From assembly GCA_030065575.1 (NCBI GenBank), contig JASJDZ010000010.1, forward strand, positions 1 through 42,754: 42,754 nt of DNA, given 5' to 3'. The translations under genes and the position numbers were made by a program. Positions 33,038 to 40,594 of the stretch are shown one piece after another; position 1 is the first letter of the stretch; every line of letters starts with the position of its first letter. The notes under the pieces are model-generated. The model did no database searches. It was not told where the DNA came from and saw only the letters and a program-made list of their open reading frames with translations. Origin of the DNA: Acidimicrobiia bacterium (GTDB lineage: Bacteria > Actinomycetota > Acidimicrobiia > Spongiisociales > UBA5794).

Positions 33038-33478
33038 CTAAGGGATTGGTTCCACCGTCACGGTGAAGGTGATGGGCCGAGGGAGCGAACCTTCGTAGCT
33101 GTACTGAAGACCCTCGTAGCCGCCGCTACCCACCCCACTGCCTGCGTATTTGTTCGCTTCAACCAGACGAGAAGTCCCGGACCAGATACCTCCATCGGTG
33201 GTCAGCTCAAAACGACTCCCTGTAGGTGAGTACCAGAGCGTCGCAGTGCCTTCCCATCGAGGGTCGGGAGAGACTTCCATGCACCTGTACTTCTCGTAGC
33301 CGTCTTCCCAGGTGCCGGTCGATGCGCAGCGCTCTGTGAAGGTAGTGGTGTAGGAGTCCGGATCGTCCGAACCGGCAGAGAACCAGACCGCGACACCACC
33401 GAGCACTACCAAGGCGAGGGCGGCCAGAATCAGCGGTGGCCGATTGCGCTCGTCAACAGCCTCTGATGGTGTGCTCAT
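33038..33478 (-). CDS. Membrane-anchored protein of the GGYEGL-motif family
   Basis: This encodes 146 residues. A single TM helix (LILAALALVVLGGVAVWFSAG, about 16-36) after a charged N terminus anchors a beta-rich domain with Cys in ERCAS and YRCMEV. GGIWSGTSRLVEANKYAG and GSGGYEGLQYSYEGS match the lipoprotein at 26946-27431, although overall similarity is low. Function unknown. It lies between repeat copies H and I with two other minus-strand genes. Confidence 0.68.
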   Translation of the reverse strand: MSTPSEAVDERNRPPLILAALALVVLGGVAVWFSAGSDDPDSYTTTFTERCASTGTWEDGYEKYRCMEVSPDPRWEGTATLWYSPTGSRFELTTDGGIWSGTSRLVEANKYAGSGVGSGGYEGLQYSYEGSLPRPITFTVTVEPIP

Positions 33479-33549
33479 TGCAATGGCTCCCGTTCCGCAT
33501 CCGTGAGTATCGATATCCCGACCGCTAGTTGATACGGACGATCGGACTC

Positions 33550-33565
33550 AGGGCCGAATGGCCCT
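33550..33565 (+). terminator. Possible terminator between small genes
   Basis: AGGGCC-GAAT-GGCCCT followed by CTTTCCTT on the plus strand. It lies 77 nt beyond the stop of the small membrane protein gene on the minus strand. Confidence 0.4.
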
Positions 33566-33641
33566 CTTTCCTTCCCTAGTCTCTCCAGTCCTCCTGAACC
33601 TGCCACCCGCCCCAACACGGCACACATGTGCAACCTGGCAG

Positions 33642-33911
33642 CTATCTACCTGGTGTTTGCCTAGATCGACCGATCGTGGCGATAAGGAGGATGCCGACCG
33701 CCGTTCCACCCGCAAGGATCGGATACATCCCCTTGGCCCCCGGGTAGTCCTCAACGACAAAGACAAGGGCGACTAATGAGATCGCCCAGATCGCTACATT
33801 GACCATTGCCAGGATGTACATCGAACGTTGCACTGCGGTGTTGTCGACATCAGGTGCCGAGTCACTGGTCACGGTTGCCTCCGGCTCATCGCCTGAGCTG
33901 ACAACGTACAC
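33642..33911 (-). CDS. Small two-TM membrane protein
   Basis: This encodes 89 residues with an acidic N terminus (GDEPEATVTSDSAPDVDN) and two hydrophobic helices (ILAMVNVAIWAISLVALVFVV and MYPILAGGTAVGILLIATIG). No family is recognised. GTG 33911 is the longest start; no Shine-Dalgarno is seen. A hairpin GGAGGC-7 nt-GCCTCC lies just upstream. It is a typical small orphan gene of the accessory array. Confidence 0.55.
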   Translation of the reverse strand: MYVVSSGDEPEATVTSDSAPDVDNTAVQRSMYILAMVNVAIWAISLVALVFVVEDYPGAKGMYPILAGGTAVGILLIATIGRSRQTPGR

Positions 33912-33972
33912 CCAGACCTTGGAGGCTGTCTATGCCTCCTACCGAGGATTTGGGCACGTCTGGCCGGCCTGA

Positions 33973-34082
33973 AAACCTCTCGGCACAAGCGCTGTGCCAC
34001 CACCGCAGGGCTTCACCGAATCGGCGTCTCGCGTGAACGACAGCGGCGAGTTATGTGCTGAAACGCGTACAAGAATCAACAA
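33973..34082 (+). repeat. Array repeat copy I
   Basis: Same element as copy H, starting AAAACCTCTCGGCACA, with the GGCACA/TGTGCC hairpin and GGCGAGTTATGTGCTG conserved. Copy A begins about 15 nt later, so the two make a composite site. Confidence 0.75.
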
Positions 34083-34095
34083 ACACGACCCGCAC

Positions 34096-34172
34096 GTATT
34101 GCCGGTTCGAGGGCGGTGAAGGGCGCTCGATATCGCCCTTGGTGGTGGGTGATCTGTGCGCGTTCCGCCGGT
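34096..34172 (+). repeat. Array repeat copy A
   Basis: TATTGCCGGTTCG, GCGCTCGATATCGCCC and GGTGATCTGTGCGCG mark it as the same element as copies B and C. The 34173-34324 stretch after it shows nothing further. Confidence 0.65.
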
Positions 34173-34324
34173 GCCGATATTGGGTCCCGGCCGGGAAGCC
34201 GCTATCGCTGATCGGCGTCTAGTCTGACGGGGCTTAGGCGGCGCCCGAAGAACGAACAGCGGTGCCGGGGATTGAATCTCTCCCAAGGTCGGGATCGAGC
34301 TGAGTTTCTCAAGGAGCATCGTTG

Positions 34325-34759
34325 ATGCGACGGTCATTGTCGTTGGTCGTGGCCACGGTTGCGGCCTTCTTCCTCCTCTCTGGGTGTTCCGGGAGCGTTG
34401 ACGGGCCAGTGATCGAAGGCAACCGCAGTTCGGGAGGCTCCGATGCCGAGGTGTTCGGGTTTGTGGTGGTCGAAGGCGATTGCATCTACCTGCGACAGGA
34501 CGGGATTAATACCCGCTACCCAGTGGTGTGGCCCTATGGGACCTCTTGGGATCGTGCTGAGTCAGCCATCAAGCTTCCTGACGGTTCACTGGTGTTCGAC
34601 GGGGACCAGGTGTACGGCGGAGGCGGCTATTCCAAGGAAGGCAATCTGGATCAGTACGCCGTCGCAGAGGGGGTCGAGTTGGCGTTGCGCTGCGTTGACA
34701 ATCAGTACGGAGAGATCGCCGTGTTCAACTCAGGTGCCGACATCGACGTTACGCCTTGA
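34325..34759 (+). CDS. Small lipoprotein
   Basis: This encodes 144 residues. The signal MRRSLSLVVATVAAFFLLSGC ends in a lipobox Cys. The mature domain is beta-rich (AEVFGFVVVEGDCIYL, TRYPVVWPYGTSW, GSLVFDGDQVYGGGGY, LRCVDNQYGEIAVFNSG) with two Cys that could pair. No family is recognised. AAGGAG 8 nt upstream supports ATG 34325. It follows repeat copies I and A and precedes another small exported-type gene. Confidence 0.68.
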   Translation: MRRSLSLVVATVAAFFLLSGCSGSVDGPVIEGNRSSGGSDAEVFGFVVVEGDCIYLRQDGINTRYPVVWPYGTSWDRAESAIKLPDGSLVFDGDQVYGGGGYSKEGNLDQYAVAEGVELALRCVDNQYGEIAVFNSGADIDVTP

Positions 34760-34848
34760 ATCCCTCCGATACTCGAGCCGTTCTCGACATGTGGCTTCAC
34801 AACGGAACTGGCGGGTGACAGGCGTAGAGCGTCACCGCCTCTAAGGTC

Positions 34849-35397
34849 GTGCAGGTGTCCACCAAGCGCAGAGTCCGTCGCTTCGTTTTTTGGTTGCTGT
34901 TTTGGTTCGGCGGTGCTGTGCTTGTGATTGTCGGCGGACACGCCAATGTTCGTTATGAGAAGGACCCGGGTCGGCTACCGCTCCGATCGGGTCTCGTAGA
35001 GGCTGTCGTCATCGACCCTGGCGACGCTCTCTCCATCTACAGCCCCTGGACGAGCTCATATGCCCACTGCGAGGCAGTGTCGCCCGGCCTAGTCGTTGAG
35101 TCCGGATCTGGGTTCGCATACATTGACGGTGCGACGCGGTGGAGACGTATCCATCACTTGGAGCCAGCTGTAGCTGGGAGCTACACCGTGGAGTGTGATG
35201 GGGACACGGATGTGTTCTTGTTGGCCGCAGCCGTTCCCGGAAGCCGAGTAGGGCGACTGATGGCTGCCGGGATTGTGAACGCAGGTTGGCTGCTCATCCT
35301 CGGAATCCCGGCCGTGGCCTTGTTGAGAACGATCGTACGGGTGTATCTCGACTACGACCCGACCTCGAGGCTCAGGTCCGGATGGCCCGGGAGTTGA
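34849..35397 (+). CDS. Two-TM membrane protein of unknown function
   Basis: This encodes 182 residues. An N-terminal helix (FVFWLLFWFGGAVLVIVGG), an extracytoplasmic domain of about 100 residues and a C-terminal helix (GIVNAGWLLILGIPAVALL) with a basic tail define the topology. GTG 34849 is the likely start. No domain is recognised. The stop lies 27 nt before repeat copy E. Confidence 0.6.
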   Translation: MQVSTKRRVRRFVFWLLFWFGGAVLVIVGGHANVRYEKDPGRLPLRSGLVEAVVIDPGDALSIYSPWTSSYAHCEAVSPGLVVESGSGFAYIDGATRWRRIHHLEPAVAGSYTVECDGDTDVFLLAAAVPGSRVGRLMAAGIVNAGWLLILGIPAVALLRTIVRVYLDYDPTSRLRSGWPGS

Positions 35398-35423
35398 AAG
35401 GGTCAGCCCAAACCGTTGACTTT

Positions 35424-35497
35424 CCCGCCCATAACACCCCGATCTCGAGCGATAACGCCTGGCTCTCCGAGTGCCCGGGATCGGCACTTCGGAGTGT
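35424..35497 (-). repeat. Array repeat copy E
   Basis: On the plus strand it reads CTCGAGCGATAACGCC, then CTCCGAGTGCC-7 nt-GGCACTTCGGAG, a strong hairpin with a one-base bulge. The first 20 nt (CCCGCCCATAACACC) replace the GATCACC of the other copies. It lies 27 nt after a stop codon. Confidence 0.7.
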
Positions 35498-35682
35498 GGT
35501 CGCATCCTGCGTTCTCGTCTCAGGTCAGATACATCAAACCCGGTGGCTTCCGGCGCGAGTTGGTGGGCGTAGTGACCGCGAAGCTGCCGAGTTCCCACGA
35601 GCTTCTGCTCCGAGGGCTGCGAGTTGTCGGTGGGGATACCAGATCCAGGTTCGTGAGCGATCAGGTCACTAGGCTTCCCGGG

Positions 35683-36006
35683 ATGCGAAGCCGCCTACCG
35701 CGACGCGTGACGATTGTCCTCACCCTCATCTCCCTACTCCTGCTGTCGGCATGCAACGGAGAGTGGAGTAATGACGAGTTCGATGAAGCTGTCGGATTCT
35801 GTGAGGAGACGTTTGCCGCGCCCGGTGGTGAAGCCCAGTGTGAGCATACGGTGACGCTCCTCAGGGACGACCTCGGTTGCTCGGTGGAAACCGTCAACGA
35901 GTTCTTCGAATTGGCATCTCGTCTGGATTACGAGGAAAGCAGAGCTCTTCTCGATAAAGAGTGTGACAATCCATCCGGCGGCGAACCAGGCCTTCCTGGG
36001 GGATGA
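35683..36006 (+). CDS. Small Cys-rich lipoprotein
   Basis: This encodes 107 residues. The signal MRSRLPRRVTIVLTLISLLLLSAC ends in a lipobox Cys. The mature part is acidic and helical, with five further Cys (GFCEETF, AQCEHT, LGCSVE, KECDN), and may form disulfides. No family is recognised. TAGGCT 7 nt upstream fits the near-leaderless pattern. It lies between repeat copies E and D; the stretch 35498-35682 shows no other gene. Confidence 0.62.
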   Translation: MRSRLPRRVTIVLTLISLLLLSACNGEWSNDEFDEAVGFCEETFAAPGGEAQCEHTVTLLRDDLGCSVETVNEFFELASRLDYEESRALLDKECDNPSGGEPGLPGG

Positions 36007-36078
36007 CACCGGATTAAGTCGGATGTGGGAAGGCCGCACTGTTCCGCGTTCACAAGACGATGAAAGGTGACCCGAAGT

Positions 36079-36152
36079 CCGCCCAGATCACCTGATATCG
36101 AGCGATAACGCCCATGCCGTCGAGTGTCCGGGATCGGCACTTGTTGCTCGGG
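36079..36152 (-). repeat. Array repeat copy D
   Basis: On the plus strand it runs CCGCCCAGATCACC, TATCGAGCGATAACGCC, then GAGTGTCC-GGGAT-CGGCACTTG. The outer CGAGC and GCTCG can also pair. It is the cleanest copy of this orientation. Confidence 0.75.
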
Positions 36153-36183
36153 TCCTTTGGCTACTGGAGGTGGTTGCGGTGGG

Positions 36184-37413
36184 TTAGGCCCAGAGTGTTG
36201 AGATGGGGGCGGCCGTGATGCGGTCAGCGAGGTTGTAGCTGGCTGGGCCGGTGTGGAGGACGAGGCCGGCTAAGAATCGGTCGCCGACTTGGCTTTGGAG
36301 CCATTCGAGGTGACGTGCGTCGCTGCGTTCTGGCGAGCTGGTTGCCTTGATCTCGATCCCGATGACTTGCTGTCCGCCGAGCTCGACGATGATGTCGATC
36401 TCATGGCGGCCTTGTTCCTGGCGAAGGTGGTAGAGGCGGGCACGCGTCTTTCCGGCGGTAGCTTCGGCGCGGAGTTGGGTGGCGGCGAACGTGTCGAGGA
36501 GACGGCCCATCAGGTCGCCGTCTCGCATGATGGTTGCGGAGTCGATGCCGAGGGTGCCTGCGAGCAGCGAGGGGTCGACCAGGTAGCGTTTTGGTGAGCG
36601 AACAAGTCTCTTGAGCCGGTTCGATGTCCATGAGGGGAGTTCGTCGATGACCATGAGGTTCTTGAGGAGCCGCAGATAGGCGAGCGCGGTCTTTCGGTTG
36701 ATGCCGGCGGCGTCGTAGATGGTCTTGTCATCGGCGAGACCTGCGGTGTTGAGGGCGTAGGCCTCGAGGAACCTTCCGAGGCGGATGGGATCTCGGCCCT
36801 CGTCGATGGTCATGGCGTCGCGGGTGACTAGTTGGTCGACGTAGCTTTCGAGCCATCGCTGCCGTGTCATAGCTGTTAGTTGTAGAGCTGGTTCGGGGAA
36901 TCCTCCTGTGAGTGCGAGATCGACGTAGCCACGGAGATCCGGCGTGTCGGCGGCCGGCTCGAGCGTTTCACCGTCGACGATGCGATCGATCAACGGTCGG
37001 GTTCCTGATCCGAGCTGCTCAGAGACGGTGAGGGGATACATGGCGATTCGCACTACCCGACCGGTCCCCGGCCAGGTCTCGGTGTCGAGGTCGGCTCGAA
37101 CCGACCCGGTCAGTAGGAACCTTCCCGGGCGGCTGTCAGCGTCAACAGCACGTTTGACTGCCCCTAACACAGTTGGGGTGGTCTGCCACTCATCCAACAG
37201 CACCGGTTCTGGCAGTCCCCGCAAAGCAGCATCGGGATCGGCCCGGAATGCAGCGGCTTCAGCTTCGCGATCCAATCGGACGATTGTGCTTGCGTGGCGT
37301 GCTGCGGTTGTTGTCTTGCCGGTTGCACGGGGGCCGACCACCAGCAATGCCGGTAGTTCGGTCAGCATCTCTGCCAACAATCGGTCTAGCAGGCGTTCTC
37401 GGTACTCAACCAT
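36184..37413 (-). CDS. AAA ATPase with DUF4143 domain
   Basis: This encodes 409 residues. Walker A VGPRATGKTTTAAR (about 26-39), Walker B PVLLDEWQ (about 69-75), sensor FLLTGSVRAD, then TGGFPEPALQ and the C-terminal DUF4143 domain ending in LRQEQGRHEIDIIVELGGQQVIGIEIKAT, which resembles a PD-(D/E)xK-like fold. The family (COG1373) is frequent in mobile regions and has no settled function. ATG 37413 follows TACTGT by 7 nt. It is divergent from the recombinase gene. Confidence 0.9.
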   Translation of the reverse strand: MVEYRERLLDRLLAEMLTELPALLVVGPRATGKTTTAARHASTIVRLDREAEAAAFRADPDAALRGLPEPVLLDEWQTTPTVLGAVKRAVDADSRPGRFLLTGSVRADLDTETWPGTGRVVRIAMYPLTVSEQLGSGTRPLIDRIVDGETLEPAADTPDLRGYVDLALTGGFPEPALQLTAMTRQRWLESYVDQLVTRDAMTIDEGRDPIRLGRFLEAYALNTAGLADDKTIYDAAGINRKTALAYLRLLKNLMVIDELPSWTSNRLKRLVRSPKRYLVDPSLLAGTLGIDSATIMRDGDLMGRLLDTFAATQLRAEATAGKTRARLYHLRQEQGRHEIDIIVELGGQQVIGIEIKATSSPERSDARHLEWLQSQVGDRFLAGLVLHTGPASYNLADRITAAPISTLWA

Positions 37414-37587
37414 GCCAATCACAGTACCACTTTCCCACGTCGTCTGGTACCGATTTCCCGCATGACCTGATGCCGGTGTCACGCAGCTTCACGAGGGCGG
37501 TATGTCTGGTAGTCATCAAGCCGGGTGGGGTGTTGTATTGGTGGGGTGCAGGTCGGTTCGTTTCCCCGGCGAGGGGAAGGAACCATC

Positions 37588-37612
37588 ATGACAACAACAG
37601 AAACCCCCCTTC
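37588..37612 (+). other. Out-of-frame N terminus of the recombinase gene (C6 run)
   Basis: ATG 37588 has AAGGAA 5 nt upstream and opens MTTTETP, which is typical for this recombinase type, but it is one base out of frame with the rest. The run CCCCCC at 37604-37609 is the place where skipping one base joins MTTTETP to FVPALVTPE. It may be a +1 frameshift site, a natural indel or a sequencing error. Confidence 0.5.
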
Positions 37613-38512
37613 GTGCCGGCATTGGTCACGCCCGAGTTCGATTCGTTCAATGTGCGGCAAGCGATCGCCGGGTTCCTCGCCGGATACGGCGACACCACCC
37701 GCGCCGCGTACTCGCTGGATCTCAAGCAATGGCTGCAATGGTGCAACAACCACGACTTGCGCGTCTTTGATGTGAGACGGGCCCACATCGAGCTGTTTGC
37801 ACGCAGCCTTGAACAAGACGGCAAAGCCCGAGCCACAGTGGCTCGGCGCCTATCAACCGTGGCTGGCTTCTACCGATACTGCTTCGAGGAGCAACTCATC
37901 CCCGTTTCCCCAGCGGCTCACGTGCGGCGGCCACGTCTCGACTACGAATCCAACGCCACCGGTCTCGACCGCAACGAACTTGGCATGTTCCTGGTCCAAG
38001 CCGGACTAGCCGGAGGTCGTGACCACGCGCTCGCCTGTCTGCTGGCATTGAACGGGTTGCGCATCTCAGAAGCACTCAACGCCGACATCGAACACCTCGG
38101 GTTGGAACGAGGGCACCGAACTCTGACGATCACCCGCAAGGGAGGCAAGATCGTCACCATCCCACTCGCACCGCGCACCGCCAGAGCCATCGACCTGTGC
38201 GTCAGTGAGCGAGAAGAGGGGCCGATCTTCCTCAACCACGACGGCACCCGCCGGCTAGACAGACATGCCGCCACCCGGATCGTCAAACGACTAGCAAAGC
38301 GGGGCGGGATCGACAAGAGCATCTCTCCACACTCGCTCCGGCACTCGTTCATCACTGCGGCGTTGGATGCCGGGGTCGCACTGCGGGACGTCCAAGAAGC
38401 TGCATCACATGCTGACCCGAGAACCACGATGCGCTACGACCGAGCAAGGCGATCACTCGACCGGCACGCCACCTACATCGTCGCCACCTACCTGGCCGGA
38501 GCCAGCCGATGA
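37613..38512 (+). CDS. Tyrosine recombinase (XerC/XerD-like integrase)
   Basis: This is a site-specific DNA recombinase of 299 residues as read from GTG 37613. The SAM-like core-binding domain is at about 10-105 (GYGDTTRAAYSLDLKQWLQWC). The catalytic domain has Arg150 in NGLRISEAL, HSLRH (His240, Arg243), SHADPRTT (His266) and nucleophile Tyr275 in TTMRYDRARR. No IntI-specific insertion can be seen. The natural start is probably ATG 37588, reached through a +1 shift in a C6 run. It lies inside the repeat array and is the obvious candidate enzyme for the repeats. Confidence 0.88.
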   Translation: MPALVTPEFDSFNVRQAIAGFLAGYGDTTRAAYSLDLKQWLQWCNNHDLRVFDVRRAHIELFARSLEQDGKARATVARRLSTVAGFYRYCFEEQLIPVSPAAHVRRPRLDYESNATGLDRNELGMFLVQAGLAGGRDHALACLLALNGLRISEALNADIEHLGLERGHRTLTITRKGGKIVTIPLAPRTARAIDLCVSEREEGPIFLNHDGTRRLDRHAATRIVKRLAKRGGIDKSISPHSLRHSFITAALDAGVALRDVQEAASHADPRTTMRYDRARRSLDRHATYIVATYLAGASR

Positions 38513-38560
38513 CACCAACCTAAAACACCGCCACCACCCAAAGTCGCAGCGCCCGCACCT

Positions 38561-38668
38561 ATCTGCCGGTTCGGCTCGGAACGGAGTGCGCCATATCGCT
38601 CCGGGCGGTGAGTGATCTGGGCGGTCCGCTTTCCGCTGGACACTATGGAATCGCGCGAACCTTCCCCG
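38561..38668 (+). repeat. Array repeat copy B
   Basis: ATCTGCCGGTTCGGCTCGG, then GTGCGCCATATCGC, GTGATCTGGGCGGTCC and GAATCGCGCGAACC. It is similar to copy C over about 108 nt in the same orientation, so B and C bracket the single gene at 38780-39217. It starts 48 nt after the recombinase stop. Confidence 0.8.
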
Positions 38669-38764
38669 TAATGAGGTCCACAACAGGGGTGGCCGCATCG
38701 GCTCGGGTAGCTGGGTCTCTCGCGGTGAAGCTCGCCCAGCGATTCCAGAATTGACTGGGGTCTA

Positions 38765-38785
38765 TGACATCATGGCGCCATGTCA
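38765..38785. promoter_or_regulatory. Palindrome over the start codon
   Basis: TGACAT-CATGGCGCC-ATGTCA, with the inner perfect palindrome CATGGCGCCATG (38771-38782). It covers ATG 38780, so a bound protein would block transcription or initiation. TATGAC at 38763-38768 may be the -10 box. Confidence 0.5.
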
Positions 38786-39217
38786 TCATGGCGAGACAAC
38801 GTATCGCAGCAAGCCCAAGACGACCTCGACGAACTCCTAAACGCCTCCCTGCCCTTTGCTCAGAAGATGCTCGGCAAACACGGCGAGTTCTTCCCATACG
38901 CCTTTGTCATCGGAACCGACGGAGAGATCAGAATGGTGGCTGGCGATCCAAACCTCGGAGAGCAGCCACCGAGCGCTGCGATTCTTGCGTCGATTACGGA
39001 GGGTCTACGCAGCGAGCGAGACACAATCAGAGCGGCCGCACTCGTTTCCGACGTCCGGCTCGTGGATACTGATGCGATTCGCGTTGAGACCGAGCACGTT
39101 GAAGGACAGGCGATTGAGGCCCTGCTTCCCTACAAGACATCAAGGCTGCGGCGGACCGTCAAATACGGCTCTCTGATGGCGAGCCAGTCCGATCCTCAGA
39201 TCTGGGCGAGCCACTAA
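38780..39217 (+). CDS. Hypothetical cytoplasmic protein
   Basis: This is a 145-residue soluble protein I do not assign to a named family. MSSWRDNVSQQAQDDLDELLNASLPFAQKML, GEFFPYAFVIGTDGEIRM, LVDTDAIRVETEHVEGQAIEALLPY and VKYGSLMAS give the look of a small alpha/beta domain of the kind found as immunity or defence accessory proteins, but that is a guess. It is the sole gene between direct repeat copies B and C, and its start codon lies inside a palindrome. Confidence 0.6.
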   Translation: MSSWRDNVSQQAQDDLDELLNASLPFAQKMLGKHGEFFPYAFVIGTDGEIRMVAGDPNLGEQPPSAAILASITEGLRSERDTIRAAALVSDVRLVDTDAIRVETEHVEGQAIEALLPYKTSRLRRTVKYGSLMASQSDPQIWASH

Positions 39218-39279
39218 CCGGCACGGAGCCCAGGATTGCCGATGATGCGCTTTCCCTCACCTTCACGCGCACAGAGCAT

Positions 39280-39353
39280 GCCACACCGATCACCAAACAC
39301 GCTGCAGTAACGCTCATTCCGTCGAGTGCCCGAGAACGGCACTGCTGCGCTCA
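39280..39353 (-). repeat. Array repeat copy F
   Basis: On the plus strand it has GCCACACCGATCACC, GCAGTAACGCTCATTCCG and GAGTGCC-CGAGAAC-GGCACT. It faces copy C, which begins 47 nt later, so the pair forms an inverted composite with GATCACC and GGTGATC near its two ends. Confidence 0.7.
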
Positions 39354-39400
39354 GGTTGCCGAATACCCACGGTGGCTCCCGCCCTTCCTTCGATGCACCC

Positions 39401-39508
39401 GATCTGCCGGTTCGGCTCGGAACGAAGTGCGCGATATCGTGCGGCGTGGTAGGTGATCTGGGCGGTCCACTTTCCTCTTGACGCTTTGGCGTCGCGCATA
39501 CCCTCCCG
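39401..39508 (+). repeat. Array repeat copy C
   Basis: GATCTGCCGGTTCGGCTCGG, GTGCGCGATATCGTGC, GGTGATCTGGGCGGTCC and GCGTCGCGCATACCC. It is a direct repeat of copy B and contains the 13-mer GTGATCTGGGCGG exactly, as do B and D. Confidence 0.8.
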
Positions 39509-39593
39509 AGCGGAAAGACGCGCCCCAAGTAGGGGCGTAGGGTGCGCAAAGTCTTACCATCAGGTCAATGTAGGAACACGTTTGGGGTAGCTC

Positions 39594-39851
39594 GTGCAGG
39601 CTGTGACAACCGCAATACGGCTGCTCGTTGCGACGGCCTCCGGCGTCATTGTCTTCCTCGCGACGATGGTCCAGGGCTGCGACGACCAAGAACCGATCCA
39701 TAGCTGGGACCGATGTCGGTCGTGGCTGGGCAATCGGACTGTGGAGTGGCCGGGCGGGGATTGGTCTCCGATCCTGCCACTGCTGTGGTCGATAGCGATC
39801 GGCTACGTCGTGTGGTGGCTGCTTGGACGAACTGCGTTGCGGCGCGGATAG
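39594..39851 (+). CDS. Small two-TM membrane protein
   Basis: This encodes 85 residues starting at GTG 39594. The first helix (LLVATASGVIVFLATMVQG) and the second (ILPLLWSIAIGYVVWWLL) flank a 35-residue loop with two Cys (GCDDQEP, DRCRSW). The basic tail points to a cytoplasmic C terminus. No family is recognised. Confidence 0.5.
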   Translation: MQAVTTAIRLLVATASGVIVFLATMVQGCDDQEPIHSWDRCRSWLGNRTVEWPGGDWSPILPLLWSIAIGYVVWWLLGRTALRRG

Positions 39852-39986
39852 GGCACAGCGTCTGGGTTCCTGGCACCGCCGACCTTCCCCGAGGCGTCAC
39901 AGCGTCAAGAGGACTTCTCCCGAGTAGAGGCCGCTCGGTACTGCCGGATCTGTTCGACGTAGAGCGTCTGGCATACTTGGTGAACG

Positions 39987-40442
39987 ATGGCCGGTACTGA
40001 AGACTACCGAGGCGAGCTGCGTCGTCGACGGCGGCGATATGAACGGGAAGCTCGCGCCATCCGATACGCAGATGCCTGGCAACGCCTCTTTCATACTCTC
40101 TTGTTTCGGGCCTCGCCTCGGTTGGGGAGGCGGGAGCGAAAAACCGTCGTGGTCATCGCGGTGCCGGTTTTGGCGGGTTTGACTGTCGGGTTGGTCTACA
40201 CGGCGCTTGACCGACCTGGGGTTGGTGCGCTTGCTCTCGGCGTTGGGGTGACAGTTGGGCTCTGGCTTCTGGCGGCTGCGGCTGCCGTGCTGCGCCGTCT
40301 AGGGCGTTCCGAATCTGGCCGTATGCCACCGCCTCCCGCATCCGGTGGGGGTTATGGCGGTGTTCGTGAGCCGCGACGTCCACCGTCGAATCCCGGAGCG
40401 ATGTCTGTCGAGCTGCCAGAGCCCATCGGCGGCGACGATTGA
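39987..40442 (+). CDS. Membrane protein with basic N terminus and Pro-rich tail
   Basis: This encodes 151 residues. An Arg-rich N terminus (GELRRRRRRYEREARAIRY) is followed by two helices (TVVVIAVPVLAGLTVGLVYTAL and LALGVGVTVGLWLLAAAAAVL) and a Pro/Gly-rich cytoplasmic tail. CATACT 9 nt before the ATG fits the near-leaderless pattern. No family is recognised. Repeat copy J follows about 20 nt after the stop. Confidence 0.55.
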   Translation: MAGTEDYRGELRRRRRRYEREARAIRYADAWQRLFHTLLFRASPRLGRRERKTVVVIAVPVLAGLTVGLVYTALDRPGVGALALGVGVTVGLWLLAAAAAVLRRLGRSESGRMPPPPASGGGYGGVREPRRPPSNPGAMSVELPEPIGGDD

Positions 40443-40459
40443 TCGAGTCCTGAATATGT

Positions 40460-40505
40460 CGCAGAAACAGGCACTTCGCCGAGTGCACTCGAACAGCCAC
40501 CCACC
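40460..40505 (+). repeat. Array repeat copy J (partial)
   Basis: GGCACTTCGCCGAGTGCACTCGA matches the hairpin part of copy G with few differences; GCACT and AGTGC can pair. The GATAACGC and GATCACC blocks are not present, so this copy is truncated or decayed. Confidence 0.5.
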
Positions 40506-40594
40506 GTCCACCAAACCGAGGACGGATTACCCACATATCCTCACGACTGCGCTCGGCCTGTCGAACACTAACGGTCGTTGCGATTGTCAGTCGT

